A stretch of DNA of 64,000 nucleotides from Bremerella cremea (GTDB lineage: Bacteria; Planctomycetota; Planctomycetia; Pirellulales; Pirellulaceae): positions 124,001-188,000 of the forward strand of contig NZ_QPEX01000011.1 of NCBI RefSeq assembly GCF_003335505.1. The letters run 5' to 3'. Shown here in pieces: positions 45,018 to 55,699 of the stretch; position 1 is the first letter of the stretch, and each line of letters opens with the position of its first letter. The translations under genes were made by a program, and so were the position numbers. Under the pieces are notes generated by a model, which was not told where the DNA came from, searched no databases, and saw only the letters and a list, made by a program, of their open reading frames with translations.

Positions 45018-45125
45018 TTTAGGGCCCTTCGATTGGTCTTATGGGGTGGCTAAGCCCAGCCTCTTGTCCATACAAGGGGGGCAAACTATCATGCGGGTTT
45101 CAATTTACGGTTCTGGGAGAAAATA

Positions 45126-45650
45126 ATGCGTCACGTGCTCTCGGCGGTGGTACAGAATGTGCCCGGGGTACTCGCCCACATTTCCGGGATGCTCGCCTCT
45201 CGCGGATACAATATCGATTCGCTCGCGGTGGGTGAAACCGAGGATACTAACTTGTCGCGGATGACGTTCGTACTCGTCGGCGACGATCATGTCCTTGAGC
45301 AAGTACGCAAGCAACTGGAAAAGATTGTCACCGTCGTACGCGTACTCGATGTCAGCTCGCAAGATTTCGTCGAACGTGACTTGATGTTGATCAAGGTCAA
45401 CGCCGAAGCTGGCGGTTCGCGAAACGAAATCCACGAACTGGCCGAGATCTTCCGTGGCAAGATTGTCGACGTCGGGCGTAACGAGGTGATCATCGAAATC
45501 TCCGGTACCGAAAATAAGATCGTCGCATTCATCGATTTGATGCGACCTTATGGAATCCGCGAACTGGTGAGGACGGGACGAATCGCTATGGTTCGCGCGG
45601 GCACCTCCCTGGAAGAACAGGTCGTAGATCCGCACGCTGTAGAAGCTTAA
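45126..45650 (+). CDS. ilvN: Acetolactate synthase small (regulatory) subunit
   Basis: 174 residues. The first 75 form an ACT domain (VLSAVVQNVPGVLAHISGMLASRGYNIDSLAVG), the valine-binding unit; the C-terminal half (SRNEIHELAEIFRGKIVDVG, IEISGTENKIVAFIDLMRPYGI) activates the catalytic subunit. It tunes acetolactate formation for valine, leucine and isoleucine synthesis. GGGAGA six bases ahead marks the start. ilvC follows, but the large catalytic subunit ilvB/ilvI is not next to it, which is unusual. Confidence 0.95.
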   Translation: MRHVLSAVVQNVPGVLAHISGMLASRGYNIDSLAVGETEDTNLSRMTFVLVGDDHVLEQVRKQLEKIVTVVRVLDVSSQDFVERDLMLIKVNAEAGGSRNEIHELAEIFRGKIVDVGRNEVIIEISGTENKIVAFIDLMRPYGIRELVRTGRIAMVRAGTSLEEQVVDPHAVEA

Positions 45651-45679
45651 CGGCTTCGTCGTAGTTTGAAGTGTTCAGC

Positions 45680-45713
45680 AAGAGGGACGTTGATGTAGGC
45701 CTTCCCTCTTTTT
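45680..45713 (+). terminator. Intrinsic terminator-like hairpin between ilvN and ilvC
   Basis: An eight-base perfect stem (45680-45687 with 45703-45710) encloses 15 bases and leads into TTTTT with one C. It is 30 bases past ilvN and 79 bases ahead of ilvC. It would split the two genes into separate transcripts or reduce ilvC read-through. Confidence 0.72.
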
Positions 45714-45788
45714 CTTACTGACAACTTCAAACTCCCCCTCCAAATTACACCGTCCATCACTAGATACAACTTAGAGACAAAGAACGAA

Positions 45789-46793
<1,005 letters not shown>

Positions 46794-46824
46794 TTTGCTT
46801 CGCGGATCGAAGAAGTTAATAATC

Positions 46825-46860
46825 AAACGGCACCTGGGAAACTGGGTGCCGTTTTTTTTT
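46825..46860 (+). terminator. Rho-independent terminator after ilvC
   Basis: Ten paired bases (46825-46834 with 46845-46854) close a ten-base loop, followed by a run of T to 46860. It lies 32 bases past the stop. Confidence 0.93.
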
Positions 46861-47008
46861 GCGCACCTTCTCGCAGGCCTCGCTGTGGTTTTATTCGTTC
46901 CGGACCAGTAATTCGTAGAACCTCATCATGGTGCAAGATTATCTACCGGAACATTAGATGGTTAACGGCCTTGTTGCTAATCCGTGTGGATCAACTGGTA
47001 ACTTCACT

Positions 47009-47788
47009 ATGACACGTCTTCTTCTCACTCTGGCGATTCTGTGCTGCGCTGCTCGAAGTGGTTACGGCAGCAACAATTACTTTCTTCCTGGCGATGCGTT
47101 CTTTCATGCCACGTTGACGCAAGAAAGCATCGAAGCGTTGGCTAAACAGAAGGTGCCGCGGGTAATTGGCTACTCATTTCAAGATACGTTCGAGGGAGCA
47201 TTCTGCGGCTACGCTGGCTATTCACGGGCACGCGTTCCAGCGATGAACGACAAGTTTGTCGCGAATCTGAAATGGACGTACGACCACATTCGTGAAACGG
47301 ACGGGCGAGAACTGCGCGAATCTCGAACTGCCGACGGAATCGAGTTATGCGAGACCAACGGCTTGCACATGTTTTTGGTGCGAGACGATTTCGATCTTTC
47401 CGACTCTGGGTTGCGGCTTGGGCTGAAGTATAACGAGAATTGGATTGCGGAAACGAAGAAGTTTGTCGATCATGCTCGACTTTGTTGCTTTGTGGATACG
47501 GCCCAGGCGGTCGAAGCTTGTTGGGTGGATGGGCCCCGGTACCCTGGTCTGGAAGTGAAGCTTCCCGCTGTCGAGCTTGAGAGTGGCCAACCGATTGACG
47601 AGCCGGTTGAAATCGAAGGCAACGTGAAGGCCATCGTCATGCCAGCTGGTCCGCTGAAACCTTACTTTCAACGGGAAGAAGATCGTTATATCTATGTAGT
47701 GACGGAGAAAGAAGTCGTTACCTATTACGCTGAAGGAGGCCGCTGGAAGGTCTTCGACGAAGATGACTTCCATCTATTTGACGAGTAA
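47009..47788 (+). CDS. Secreted protein of unknown function
   Basis: 259 residues from the ATG at 47009; an upstream frame to 46958 does not look like a signal. Signal peptide LLLTLAILCCAARSGYG. Mature protein begins SNNYFLPGDAFFHATLTQE; a VRDDFDL segment and several aromatic strands follow, ending YYAEGGRWKVFDEDDFHLFDE, a strongly acidic tail. Three cysteines in RLCCFVDTAQAVEAC could form a disulfide. No family recognised. Confidence 0.75.
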   Translation: MTRLLLTLAILCCAARSGYGSNNYFLPGDAFFHATLTQESIEALAKQKVPRVIGYSFQDTFEGAFCGYAGYSRARVPAMNDKFVANLKWTYDHIRETDGRELRESRTADGIELCETNGLHMFLVRDDFDLSDSGLRLGLKYNENWIAETKKFVDHARLCCFVDTAQAVEACWVDGPRYPGLEVKLPAVELESGQPIDEPVEIEGNVKAIVMPAGPLKPYFQREEDRYIYVVTEKEVVTYYAEGGRWKVFDEDDFHLFDE

Positions 47789-47908
47789 CTTATCGCTTCT
47801 TTCACTAGCGGTAACCGCCTGGTGGGCAAGTGCGTCGTGCTGGGCAGTTTGGTATGATAGGGCATCTTTGATACTTCTTGATTCGCTCAACAACTACTAA
47901 ACCATCCC

Positions 47909-48172
47909 ATGCAATTTCTGCTGCTTCTGGCCGACGCAAAAGACGACTTCAACCAGTACCTAGAAGAGAACCCGGCTGTGTTGGGTGCGCTGGCCTTGGT
48001 ATTGGGGCTAATGGTTGCTGGCTGGGGAACTGTGTCGCTGATTACCGGGAAGGCACGAGATAACTACGGCAGCAAGATGGAAGGGGCCTGGGTACCGGTG
48101 GTTGCTATCATTCGCATCATCTGCGGAAGTGCGGCGGTTGTGTTCGGGATTTATAAGATCGTGTTCGGTTAA
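47909..48172 (+). CDS. Small membrane protein
   Basis: 87 residues with two clear membrane helices (VLGALALVLGLMVAGWGTVSLI and VVAIIRIICGSAAVVFGIYKI) separated by a polar loop GKARDNYGSKMEGAW. The N-terminus LLLLADAKDDFNQYLEENP is short and amphipathic. Clean composition supports a real gene; role unknown. Confidence 0.7.
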   Translation: MQFLLLLADAKDDFNQYLEENPAVLGALALVLGLMVAGWGTVSLITGKARDNYGSKMEGAWVPVVAIIRIICGSAAVVFGIYKIVFG

Positions 48173-48805
48173 GCTAGACAGGGACACCCTTTCTCGGCCA
48201 GTTTGCTAGCATCAGTGCTACATCAGGCGACTTCGATTCTCATTCTGCGCTCGATGCTCGATTGCCAAATCGGACCCCGCTGGGCTCTATCTCTCAGTGC
48301 GACCACCTACTTCTGGGTTCGTGCTGTCGCCGGATCGCGATGTATCAAAAAATCAACATCGCTGCATAACATCAGCAGCTAGCCGTCTGGTTTGTTTTCT
48401 TTTCGCCACAAATGTCGGATTGAGTCGACTTGGACTTGAGCGATTCTGTGGATTTTTTCAGAATCCGTGCCCGCTCGATTTGACGCCAGGGAAGGCGCGA
48501 CCGATCTTTCCGCAGGAGCTTGCGGAGTGGGCAGAACGCTAGCAAGGATTGCCAGCATCTGTCTTCTTAGAAAGTCTCCTTACTCCCCAGCGTGACGGGC
48601 AGCCCAGCTTTTGGCAGCGAAGGTGATCCGCGTCACGCACCTGCTATTCACGGCGTTCGCTGAAACGTGATGCCGTGTTCCTGCTGGCACGCAGCAGCCG
48701 GGCCCCAGGCAATTTCGGGACGGCAAGCGGCGACCAGCAAGCACTTGTCCAAAACCGTCGGTCTGGGTGGAACCTGACCGGAAGGTGAATTGTAGGAGCA
48801 GTAAG
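48173..48805. other. Intergenic region ahead of the large subtilase
   Basis: About 630 bases without a supported gene; open frames on both strands have unlikely composition. One seven-base hairpin GATTCTG/CAGAATC at 48442-48465 is visible. No tRNA or known RNA element. Confidence 0.4.
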
Positions 48806-51800
48806 GTGGGAAGTTCCGATAGCGATAGCCCAGAGGCATGTTCTCGGCTGGCAAACTGGTTGCGTCACCTGACATCGAATCCCAATCGTCTAACGAAAAG
48901 CCCTCGTCGTAAGAACAAACGCTCGGCCCACCAATGCGCGATCGAATCGCTCGAAGTTCGCAGCATGATGGCGGCCGATATCTCGTCGATTTGGTTCCAA
49001 GACGTTTCTGGTAGCGATTTCGAACGCTCTGGCGGAGGTCTTGAGACCGACTCGACCGGTATCACCCAGCAATCAACGCAAGATCCTTACACGAACGACT
49101 GGATCGTTCAACTTTCGACAAACGTCGCCAGCCAGATGACGTCTGTTACCCAGGTTGGCGCGCTGCTGGGTGGCAGTGGATTTAACGTAGAAGTGGTCCG
49201 TGGCTTGGGGCTGGTCGGGCAAATTCTGGTTCACAGCGAAGGAGCGACAGCGGAACAAGTCGGCGCCTGGTTCAGCTCGCTCGACGCAGTCGCCAACTAC
49301 GAACTCGACATCGCGTCCGTTTTCAATGTCGCACCCAACGATCCAAGCTTCTCGGCGACTTACGGTTTGAAACAAATCGACGCTCCAGAGGCCTGGGATA
49401 AGACCACCGGTTCCGATAGCGTTGTTGTGGGTGTCATCGATACGGGCGTCGATTGGACTCATCCTGATCTGGCTGGCAACATCTGGACCAACCCAGGCGA
49501 AATTGCTGGTAATGGAATCGACGACGACAACAACGGTTTCATCGATGACGTGCATGGGTTCGATTTCGCCAACAACGACGGCGATCCGATGGACGACAAT
49601 CACCACGGCACGCACGTAGCAGGAACGATCGCCGCCCAGGGCAACAACGCACGCGGCGTAACCGGGGTGGCCTGGAACACGTCGATCATGGCGTTGAAGT
49701 TCCTTTCGGCCAGCGGAACCGGTTACACTTCCGACGCGGTTCGCGCGATCAACTACGCCACAATGATGCGAAACCAGTACGGCGTAAACATTCGCGTGTT
49801 AAACAACAGCTGGGGTGGCGGCGGTTACAGTGCTTCCCTTGATGCGGCCATTCAAGCCAGCGAAGCAGCCGATATTTTATTCGTCGCTGCTGCTGGAAAT
49901 AACGGCACCAGCAACGACGTCAATCCGCATTACCCCTCGAACTACAATGTCGGCAATGTGATCACGGTTGCCGCGACGGACAAAAACGACAACCTGGCTA
50001 GCTTCAGCAACTACGGTGCAAACTCGGTCGATATCGCCGCCCCCGGCGTGGGTATCTACAGCACGATTGCCGGTGGCTATTACGCGACGTTTTCAGGCAC
50101 CAGCATGGCCTCGCCGCATGTCGCTGGGGTGGCTGCCTTGGCGTTCGCTTACGACCCAGATGCCACGGCTGCCGAAGTGAAAGACGCGATCTTGGCCGGT
50201 GGCGATTGGATCTCGGGCTTGGATGGGAAGGTCGCGACGGGGATGCGTCTTAACGCTGCCGGAACGCTGGCCCATTTGAACTCAGAGAGTAGCACGCCTG
50301 ACCCAGATCCGACGCCAGACCCTGAACCAGTACCGAATCAGGCTCCGACCGTCGGCAGCGTTGCCAGCGACACCGGCACGATTTACCTGGGCGAAACGAG
50401 CACCATCACGCTAACGGCTAAGAACGTGGCTGATTCCGATGGAACGGTTTCGCAGGTAGCGTTCTATCGCGATAGCAACGGCAACGGTGTGTGGGATGAA
50501 AGCGATGCCCTTCTAGGAAGCGATTCAACCATAAGCGGCGGGCTGGCTACGCTGACGATCAGCAACCCGTTTACCTCAGCCGGAAGCTACAAGATCTTCG
50601 CTCAAGCTATCGATAACGAGGGCGCGAAGAGCAACCTGGTGGGAACCTCGGTAACGGTGATTCAGCCTGACGATCATGCCAACACGGCATCTGGGGCCAC
50701 CCTGATTTCTGTCGGAAGTCCCCTGGCTGGCAAATTGAACTACGGTGGCGACGTCGACTACTTCCGCTTTAGCGCTGAAGCTGGCAAGACGTATGTGATC
50801 GATACAAATCACAACTCGTTGTCTGCCTCGGTGCTGACGCTATACAGCAGCAACGGCGCCTCGCAGTTGGCCCAAGATACGAGTAGTGCCGGGACGAAAG
50901 TGGTTTGGACCGCCACGACCAGCGGAACGGTTTATTTCTCTGTAAAGGGTGCTGATAGTTCTCAAATGGGGAACTACTCGGTTTCGGTTACCGAATCGTC
51001 GCCGTTTAAGCTTAATAGCGGAACGCTGGCGATCTTGGGAACCGAAGGCAACGATAACATCTCGGTGAACTACAGTGGTTCGACGGTTACCGTGACGATG
51101 AACGGTAAGTCGTCGACCTTCAATGCCTCGCAGGTCAGACGGATTACCTTCGATGGTGGAGCCGGGAACGATACGGCTACTTTCTACGGAACTTCAAACC
51201 GCGAGATTTGGACGTTCCAAGGCGACACCATGAAGGCGACCGGGAGCGGTTTTACTTGGTCGACCATCAACACCGAGAACAACATCGGCCATGCTAGTTC
51301 AGGCGATACGGTGCGAATGCTCGACACGGCTGGCAATGATACGTTCAGCAGCAGTTCGACCAAGTTCACCATGAGCGGCACCGGCTACAAGAATGAAGTG
51401 AGTGGTGCCCGCAATGTGATGGCCACGGCCAACAACGGTGGCATCGATACGGCGGTGCTGTACGATTCGAGCGGGAACGATTATTTCATCGGTCGCGGTA
51501 AAGATGCCTACATGATGACATCAAACTCGACCGTCTCGACTTACGGCTTCGAACGTACGAGCGTTTACAGCACCGGTGGAAACGATCAAGCCTATCTGTA
51601 TGATTCGGCAGGGAACGATACTTTCAATTCGTACGGCACGTCGAGCGTGCTGAGCGGCCCCGGCTTTGTTAACTCGGTTTATAACTTCTCTCGCGTGACC
51701 GCCATGGCGATGAACGGTGGCAACGACGTCGCCACGTTCTACGATACCGACGGGAAGGATACCTATGTCGCGCGGGGCAATCAGGCTTATATGTATGGGG

Positions 51801-52207
51801 CTGGTTACTACACCATCAGCCAAGGCTTCAGCCGGTCGACGGCCGTTTCGACCAAGGGTGGCAACGATCAGGCGTTCTTCTACGACACGGTCGGCAACGA
51901 TACCTATTACAGCCGAACAGTTGAAAGCTCGATGGTTGGCCAAGGCTATGCGAACTCGGCACGTGGTTTTAAGAACGTCAACGCTATCGCCACGATGGGC
52001 GGGCACGACGTGGCTTACTTGTTTGATACGGCCTCGGACGATCGACTTGTGGCCAGGTCAAACTATGCAGCCCTATATGGAGAAGATTTCTCTAGTTACG
52101 CTGCCGGTTTTGACGTTGTGGTTGCCTATTCGACAAGTGGTTCTGACAAAACTTATGTGGGCGACATCGACTTTTTAATGCAATACTTAGGAGAGTGGGA
52201 CGACTAA
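48806..52207 (+). CDS. Large secreted subtilase (S8) with PPC domain and seven 47-residue repeats
   Basis: 1,133 residues from the GTG at 48806, which has GGAG seven bases upstream. A basic N-terminus leads into IESLEVRSMMAADIS, a planctomycete export-associated motif replacing a classical signal. Catalytic domain: Asp near 211 (GVIDTGVDWTHPD), His near 266 (HHGTHVAGT), Asn near 331 (LNNSWGG) and Ser near 432 (SGTSMASPHVAG). A proline/aspartate linker, an Ig-like domain with NGNGVWDE, and a PPC domain (DVDYFRFSAEAGKTYVI) follow. From about residue 783 on there are seven 47-residue repeats of the type GNDQAYLYDSAGNDTF, of two alternating kinds. It is likely secreted or surface-bound. Confidence 0.92.
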   Translation: MGSSDSDSPEACSRLANWLRHLTSNPNRLTKSPRRKNKRSAHQCAIESLEVRSMMAADISSIWFQDVSGSDFERSGGGLETDSTGITQQSTQDPYTNDWIVQLSTNVASQMTSVTQVGALLGGSGFNVEVVRGLGLVGQILVHSEGATAEQVGAWFSSLDAVANYELDIASVFNVAPNDPSFSATYGLKQIDAPEAWDKTTGSDSVVVGVIDTGVDWTHPDLAGNIWTNPGEIAGNGIDDDNNGFIDDVHGFDFANNDGDPMDDNHHGTHVAGTIAAQGNNARGVTGVAWNTSIMALKFLSASGTGYTSDAVRAINYATMMRNQYGVNIRVLNNSWGGGGYSASLDAAIQASEAADILFVAAAGNNGTSNDVNPHYPSNYNVGNVITVAATDKNDNLASFSNYGANSVDIAAPGVGIYSTIAGGYYATFSGTSMASPHVAGVAALAFAYDPDATAAEVKDAILAGGDWISGLDGKVATGMRLNAAGTLAHLNSESSTPDPDPTPDPEPVPNQAPTVGSVASDTGTIYLGETSTITLTAKNVADSDGTVSQVAFYRDSNGNGVWDESDALLGSDSTISGGLATLTISNPFTSAGSYKIFAQAIDNEGAKSNLVGTSVTVIQPDDHANTASGATLISVGSPLAGKLNYGGDVDYFRFSAEAGKTYVIDTNHNSLSASVLTLYSSNGASQLAQDTSSAGTKVVWTATTSGTVYFSVKGADSSQMGNYSVSVTESSPFKLNSGTLAILGTEGNDNISVNYSGSTVTVTMNGKSSTFNASQVRRITFDGGAGNDTATFYGTSNREIWTFQGDTMKATGSGFTWSTINTENNIGHASSGDTVRMLDTAGNDTFSSSSTKFTMSGTGYKNEVSGARNVMATANNGGIDTAVLYDSSGNDYFIGRGKDAYMMTSNSTVSTYGFERTSVYSTGGNDQAYLYDSAGNDTFNSYGTSSVLSGPGFVNSVYNFSRVTAMAMNGGNDVATFYDTDGKDTYVARGNQAYMYGAGYYTISQGFSRSTAVSTKGGNDQAFFYDTVGNDTYYSRTVESSMVGQGYANSARGFKNVNAIATMGGHDVAYLFDTASDDRLVARSNYAALYGEDFSSYAAGFDVVVAYSTSGSDKTYVGDIDFLMQYLGEWDD
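51152..52141 (+). repeat. Seven coding repeats of 141 bp (alternating A/B types)
   Basis: Seven consecutive protein units of about 47 residues at the end of the subtilase. Units 4 to 7 are exactly 47 residues each. Each opens with G(N/H)D-x-A-x-x-Y-D-(S/T) and then GNDTF or GKDTY. Odd units 3, 5 and 7 share RGxxAYM, even units 2, 4 and 6 share SxxMSGxGY/VLSGPGF followed by VNS, so the real period is two units, 94 residues. The Asp/Gly-rich turns suggest calcium binding, as in RTX-type repeats, though the spacing differs. Confidence 0.85.
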
Positions 52208-52459
52208 GCCAACCTTTTAGTCGACCCTTGATGCTTATCCCTCTGATCTGCCTGACGATAGTTGAGTTTTCCTCACCCCTATGCGGCCTGCCAATCGCCT
52301 AGATCGCCCTGATCTGGGCGATTTTTTTGGTTCACGATTTCAATGGCGAAAGCTGCTCCTGAGTTGAAATCGATCGTAGGGCAACGCAGAATAGGCAGAG
52401 AATCCTGCCTTGCAATCTCTCCCCCCAAACCAACCCTCGACCTATCGCGGAACAAAACG

Positions 52460-53731
52460 ATGATGCGTTTCGGTATCGTTGGATTTCTTTGCGTTATGCT
52501 GCCCGCCGCTGTTTGGGCTGCCGATGCGCGACTAGACGTAGGCGATTCTCACGAAGACTGGCAGTCATGGCGTGGTCCGACAGGAAACAACATTGCCCTT
52601 GGCCCACCGGTGCCTACCGAATGGGATGAAGCCAAGAACGTAATCTGGAAAATCCCGCTGGAAGGTCGGGGACACTCTTCGCCGATTTTGGTCGGTGATT
52701 GTCTCTATCTGACTTCAGCCGATCAAGAAAAACAAATTACCACCGTGGTTGCCTTTGATAAGCATACCGGAAAACAACTCTGGCAAACGCCGGTTACGCG
52801 AGGTGGTTTTCAAACCGATGTTCACGCCAAGAATACGCACGCTACGTCGACCGTGGCTTCCAATGGCAAGCAACTGTTCGCGGTGTTCCTGCAAAATGAA
52901 GCGGTGATTCTGACCGCTTTGGATTTAGAAGGGAAGATCCTGTGGCAAATCAACGCCGGACCTTACAAGCCAGAACAGTATAAGTTTGGCTACGCGCCTT
53001 CTCCGATGCTTTATGAAGACTTGGTGCTTGTAGCCTCCGAATATGAAGAAGGTTGGCTGGCCGCGTTTTCGCAACAAGATGGCCAACAGCGCTGGCGGAT
53101 TGATCGGAAGGGAACGTCCTACAGCACACCCATCGTGGCTCCCCTGGCCGGTCGCGATCAGTTGCTCTTAAGCGGGCAAGCGAAAGTCGCTTCATTTGAT
53201 CCCCGCACCGGCGAACAACTGTGGGAAGTCGACGGCACGAATCTTGCCACGTGTGGCACCGCCGTCTGGGAAAAAGACATGGTCTATGCCAGCGGAGGCT
53301 ATCCCGCTTCGCCCACGCAAACCGTGGCGATCAAGGTTAGCGAAACACCTGAAGTATTATGGACCAGCCGCGAGCAATGCTACGAACAATCTCTGCTGAC
53401 GCACGGCGGCTATCTCTACTTGATTAACGACCGAGGAATCTTCTATTGTTTGCACGGACAGACAGGCGAAACCATGTGGAAGCAGCGCCTCGGCAGCCCT
53501 GTCAGTTCCTCTCCTTTGCTAAGCGGTGACAACATCTTCATTGCCGATGAAAAAGGGAACATGTACGTCCTCAAGGCAAATCCTGAAAAGTACGAGTTCG
53601 TCGCCAAGAACCAACTCGGAGACGAAACGTTCGCCACGCCGATCGCCAGCCAAGGACGCCTGTATGCCCGCTACGCCGATAGCTCGTCCGGAACCCGGCA
53701 AGAGTATTTGATCTGCATCGGTAACCAATGA
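52460..53731 (+). CDS. PQQ-like beta-propeller protein, secreted
   Basis: 423 residues from the ATG at 52460 (a longer frame to 52343 lacks a signal). Signal FGIVGFLCVMLPAAVWA. The mature part starts WQSWRGPTGNNIALG, typical of planctomycete PQQ-like repeat proteins, and contains repeated blades with KHTGKQLWQTP, LEGKILWQINA, DPRTGEQLWEVDG and GQTGETMWKQRL, about eight blades in all. Such proteins are outer-membrane-assembly-like or PQQ-dehydrogenase-like by fold, but the PQQ ligands are not evident and an enzyme function is doubtful. Confidence 0.85.
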   Translation: MMRFGIVGFLCVMLPAAVWAADARLDVGDSHEDWQSWRGPTGNNIALGPPVPTEWDEAKNVIWKIPLEGRGHSSPILVGDCLYLTSADQEKQITTVVAFDKHTGKQLWQTPVTRGGFQTDVHAKNTHATSTVASNGKQLFAVFLQNEAVILTALDLEGKILWQINAGPYKPEQYKFGYAPSPMLYEDLVLVASEYEEGWLAAFSQQDGQQRWRIDRKGTSYSTPIVAPLAGRDQLLLSGQAKVASFDPRTGEQLWEVDGTNLATCGTAVWEKDMVYASGGYPASPTQTVAIKVSETPEVLWTSREQCYEQSLLTHGGYLYLINDRGIFYCLHGQTGETMWKQRLGSPVSSSPLLSGDNIFIADEKGNMYVLKANPEKYEFVAKNQLGDETFATPIASQGRLYARYADSSSGTRQEYLICIGNQ

Positions 53732-53781
53732 TCGTTCTTTTTCCATGCACAACACCAAGCGATCGGTGTGACATCGCTTGC

Positions 53782-54648
53782 TTACTGCATCTTGAAGAAA
53801 TCGTCGGTAGGTTGGTGTTCAACCTCGGTGAGAGGTGCTTCCTGACAGGAGGCAGAGGGCTGCTCGGGACGGTTCCAAGCTTGAATCAGGGTGGGAAAGG
53901 CCCAGCGTAAAGGGATGAACGTGCCCCAAGCCAGGGCGACTTGAGAGAAGTGGGTGTAGTACAACAATTCATAGTCAGGATCGGCGAGACCAAGCAGTAA
54001 GAAGAGTTGCTTTTCTAGGACAGGCAGCACGGATAACAGAATCAGCATCACCAAGCTCGCGATGCCTCGGACTTTCCAACCGGTGGCCAAGATCGGTAGC
54101 CCGGCTATCGTCAGGAAAATGCCTGTTGCGAGCGAGAACGTGAGGAATTCGCCTCCATCTAGGCCAAACCAGGTTTGCCAATCCAGCAGGTCGTTCACCA
54201 AGATGGTCCGCAGCACGGCCAGGGCAAGCGCGATCAGGCAAGTCGCGACGATAATTTCCCACAACGCAAAGCGAACCTGCCAGCCATGCCAGCCTGGGAA
54301 GTAAGCGGCAATACATCCGAGTCCCAGCGTGCCCAAAGCCACGCTCGAAAGTGTCGTCGCGTAGGCGGGGGCCAGCACCATCGGGTGAACATCCCAAGCC
54401 TGCAAGCCTATCGTCAAGAGCGTGCAGTAACCAACGATGGTTACCAACAGCCGCAACCAAGCACGCTGGCTTCCCACAACCAACCAGAAGCCAAGCACAC
54501 CCATATCGGCAAACGGTATGACAAGAAGGTAAACAAACTCGTAGTCAGGCAGCGGATAAGGAATTGCGTCTAGCAGGATGCCGTACGCCACCACATGCAC
54601 CAACAACACAAAGAGGATTGCCAGCCAGTTTTTGTAAATTCCAAACAC
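53782..54648 (-). CDS. Multi-pass membrane protein, family unknown
   Basis: 288 residues from a GTG start with AGG nine bases ahead. Eight hydrophobic segments. MGVLGFWLVVGSQRAWLRLLVTIV and the central FALWEIIVATCLIALALAVL correspond in position and character to VGLLGFWLACGRARWWLRCIAVVV and ISLKGIFVAMIAAALFFLVL of the gene at 56281, so they are paralogues. A polar C-terminal tail of about 40 residues is probably cytoplasmic. Function unknown. Confidence 0.8.
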   Translation of the reverse strand: MFGIYKNWLAILFVLLVHVVAYGILLDAIPYPLPDYEFVYLLVIPFADMGVLGFWLVVGSQRAWLRLLVTIVGYCTLLTIGLQAWDVHPMVLAPAYATTLSSVALGTLGLGCIAAYFPGWHGWQVRFALWEIIVATCLIALALAVLRTILVNDLLDWQTWFGLDGGEFLTFSLATGIFLTIAGLPILATGWKVRGIASLVMLILLSVLPVLEKQLFLLLGLADPDYELLYYTHFSQVALAWGTFIPLRWAFPTLIQAWNRPEQPSASCQEAPLTEVEHQPTDDFFKMQ

Positions 54649-55079
54649 ACAAACTACCTTGAAGTTGGGATGGGCACACCGTTTACCAATCTACCTAACC
54701 TGACATAGCCTGATGAAATGCTGTGGGACAAATGAGTTGCTTTTGGCAATTTGTCACGTGATATCCGCTTGTTTCGGCTGCATAAAAAAGGGGGACCAGG
54801 GGTTGTCCAAAAAATTAGCAATCATGATTTTCTGTGCTTTGCTGTTAAGCATTGCTCATAAAGCCGAACGAAAATGATAGTGGAACTGAAGTCAGATAAG
54901 TCAAGTCTCCCTTAGAGTTACGACCATCTGTCGGTAACCCGTTTGACCAATTGGCATAGGTTTCGCATAGGGTCGAATGTCTGCATTCCGGAATGCGAAC
55001 GAAAAATCAGAACTCTCCGCTCCGTGAACGGAATTCGCGGAACTCTCCGTATCCAACGAATGGCAAATGGGAGACGAGT
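54649..55079. other. Intergenic region with a 14-bp palindrome
   Basis: About 430 bases between divergent genes. A perfect 14-base palindrome GCATTCCGGAATGC lies at 54983-54996, roughly 85 bases ahead of the secreted protein start, and the ten-base sequence GAACTCTCCG occurs twice, near 55012 and 55040. The palindrome is long enough to be a dimeric repressor site. No gene is supported. Confidence 0.5.
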
Positions 55080-55511
55080 ATGACCTCGTTCGTCGTCGCA
55101 TCCATCTTATCGATGGCATCGCTGGGGGCTTCTCCAGCCGAAACAGATCTGGTCGATCATGTCGACCTAATCGAAATCAATCACTTGTACGACCTCCAAG
55201 GTCGACACGTAATCGATCAACTTATTTTCTACCAATGGGAAAGTGCTTCCCAACGTTTTCAGGTCCGTGCTTGGCGGCTGTTGAAAACAGATGATCAGCT
55301 TCCACGTAAGTCATGGAACCAAGATAAATTCATCTGTCATTGGCGCGATTTGAATGTGTATCGAAAAGTTTACGCCGACAACGTACGGGAAACTTGGACC
55401 ACATCCGATCCGGAAGTATTGGAAAGAAACATGCTGCCGATCGAGAAACGCAGCGAACTAAGTCAACCAGATTACACTTCAACCCGTATGGCTTTGGCCA
55501 ACCAACCGTAA
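55080..55511 (+). CDS. Small secreted protein, planctomycete type
   Basis: 143 residues from the ATG at 55080. Signal peptide MTSFVVASILSMASLGASPAET. The body has IEINHLYDLQGRHVIDQLIFYQW, then FQVRAWRLLK and ETWTTSDPEVLERNML: an all-beta start with many aromatic residues and a helical end. I recall similar short secreted proteins from planctomycete genomes, but cannot name the family. Standing alone between membrane-protein genes. Confidence 0.7.
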   Translation: MTSFVVASILSMASLGASPAETDLVDHVDLIEINHLYDLQGRHVIDQLIFYQWESASQRFQVRAWRLLKTDDQLPRKSWNQDKFICHWRDLNVYRKVYADNVRETWTTSDPEVLERNMLPIEKRSELSQPDYTSTRMALANQP

Positions 55512-55699
55512 CAAGATCAAGACAACCACGCACTTCACAGCGGCAGGGGCATAGGTCGGGTGATTTGCGGAAGAGTGTTGGGTGTGCCAACGTGGTTTCG
55601 CCTGCGATTTTCATCTTCGACACTGCCGTTTGCTCGTCAGTTTCCTAGATGACAATCCCAGCGTCGAAACCGGACCCACGGAAACGAACGCCTCGGTTT

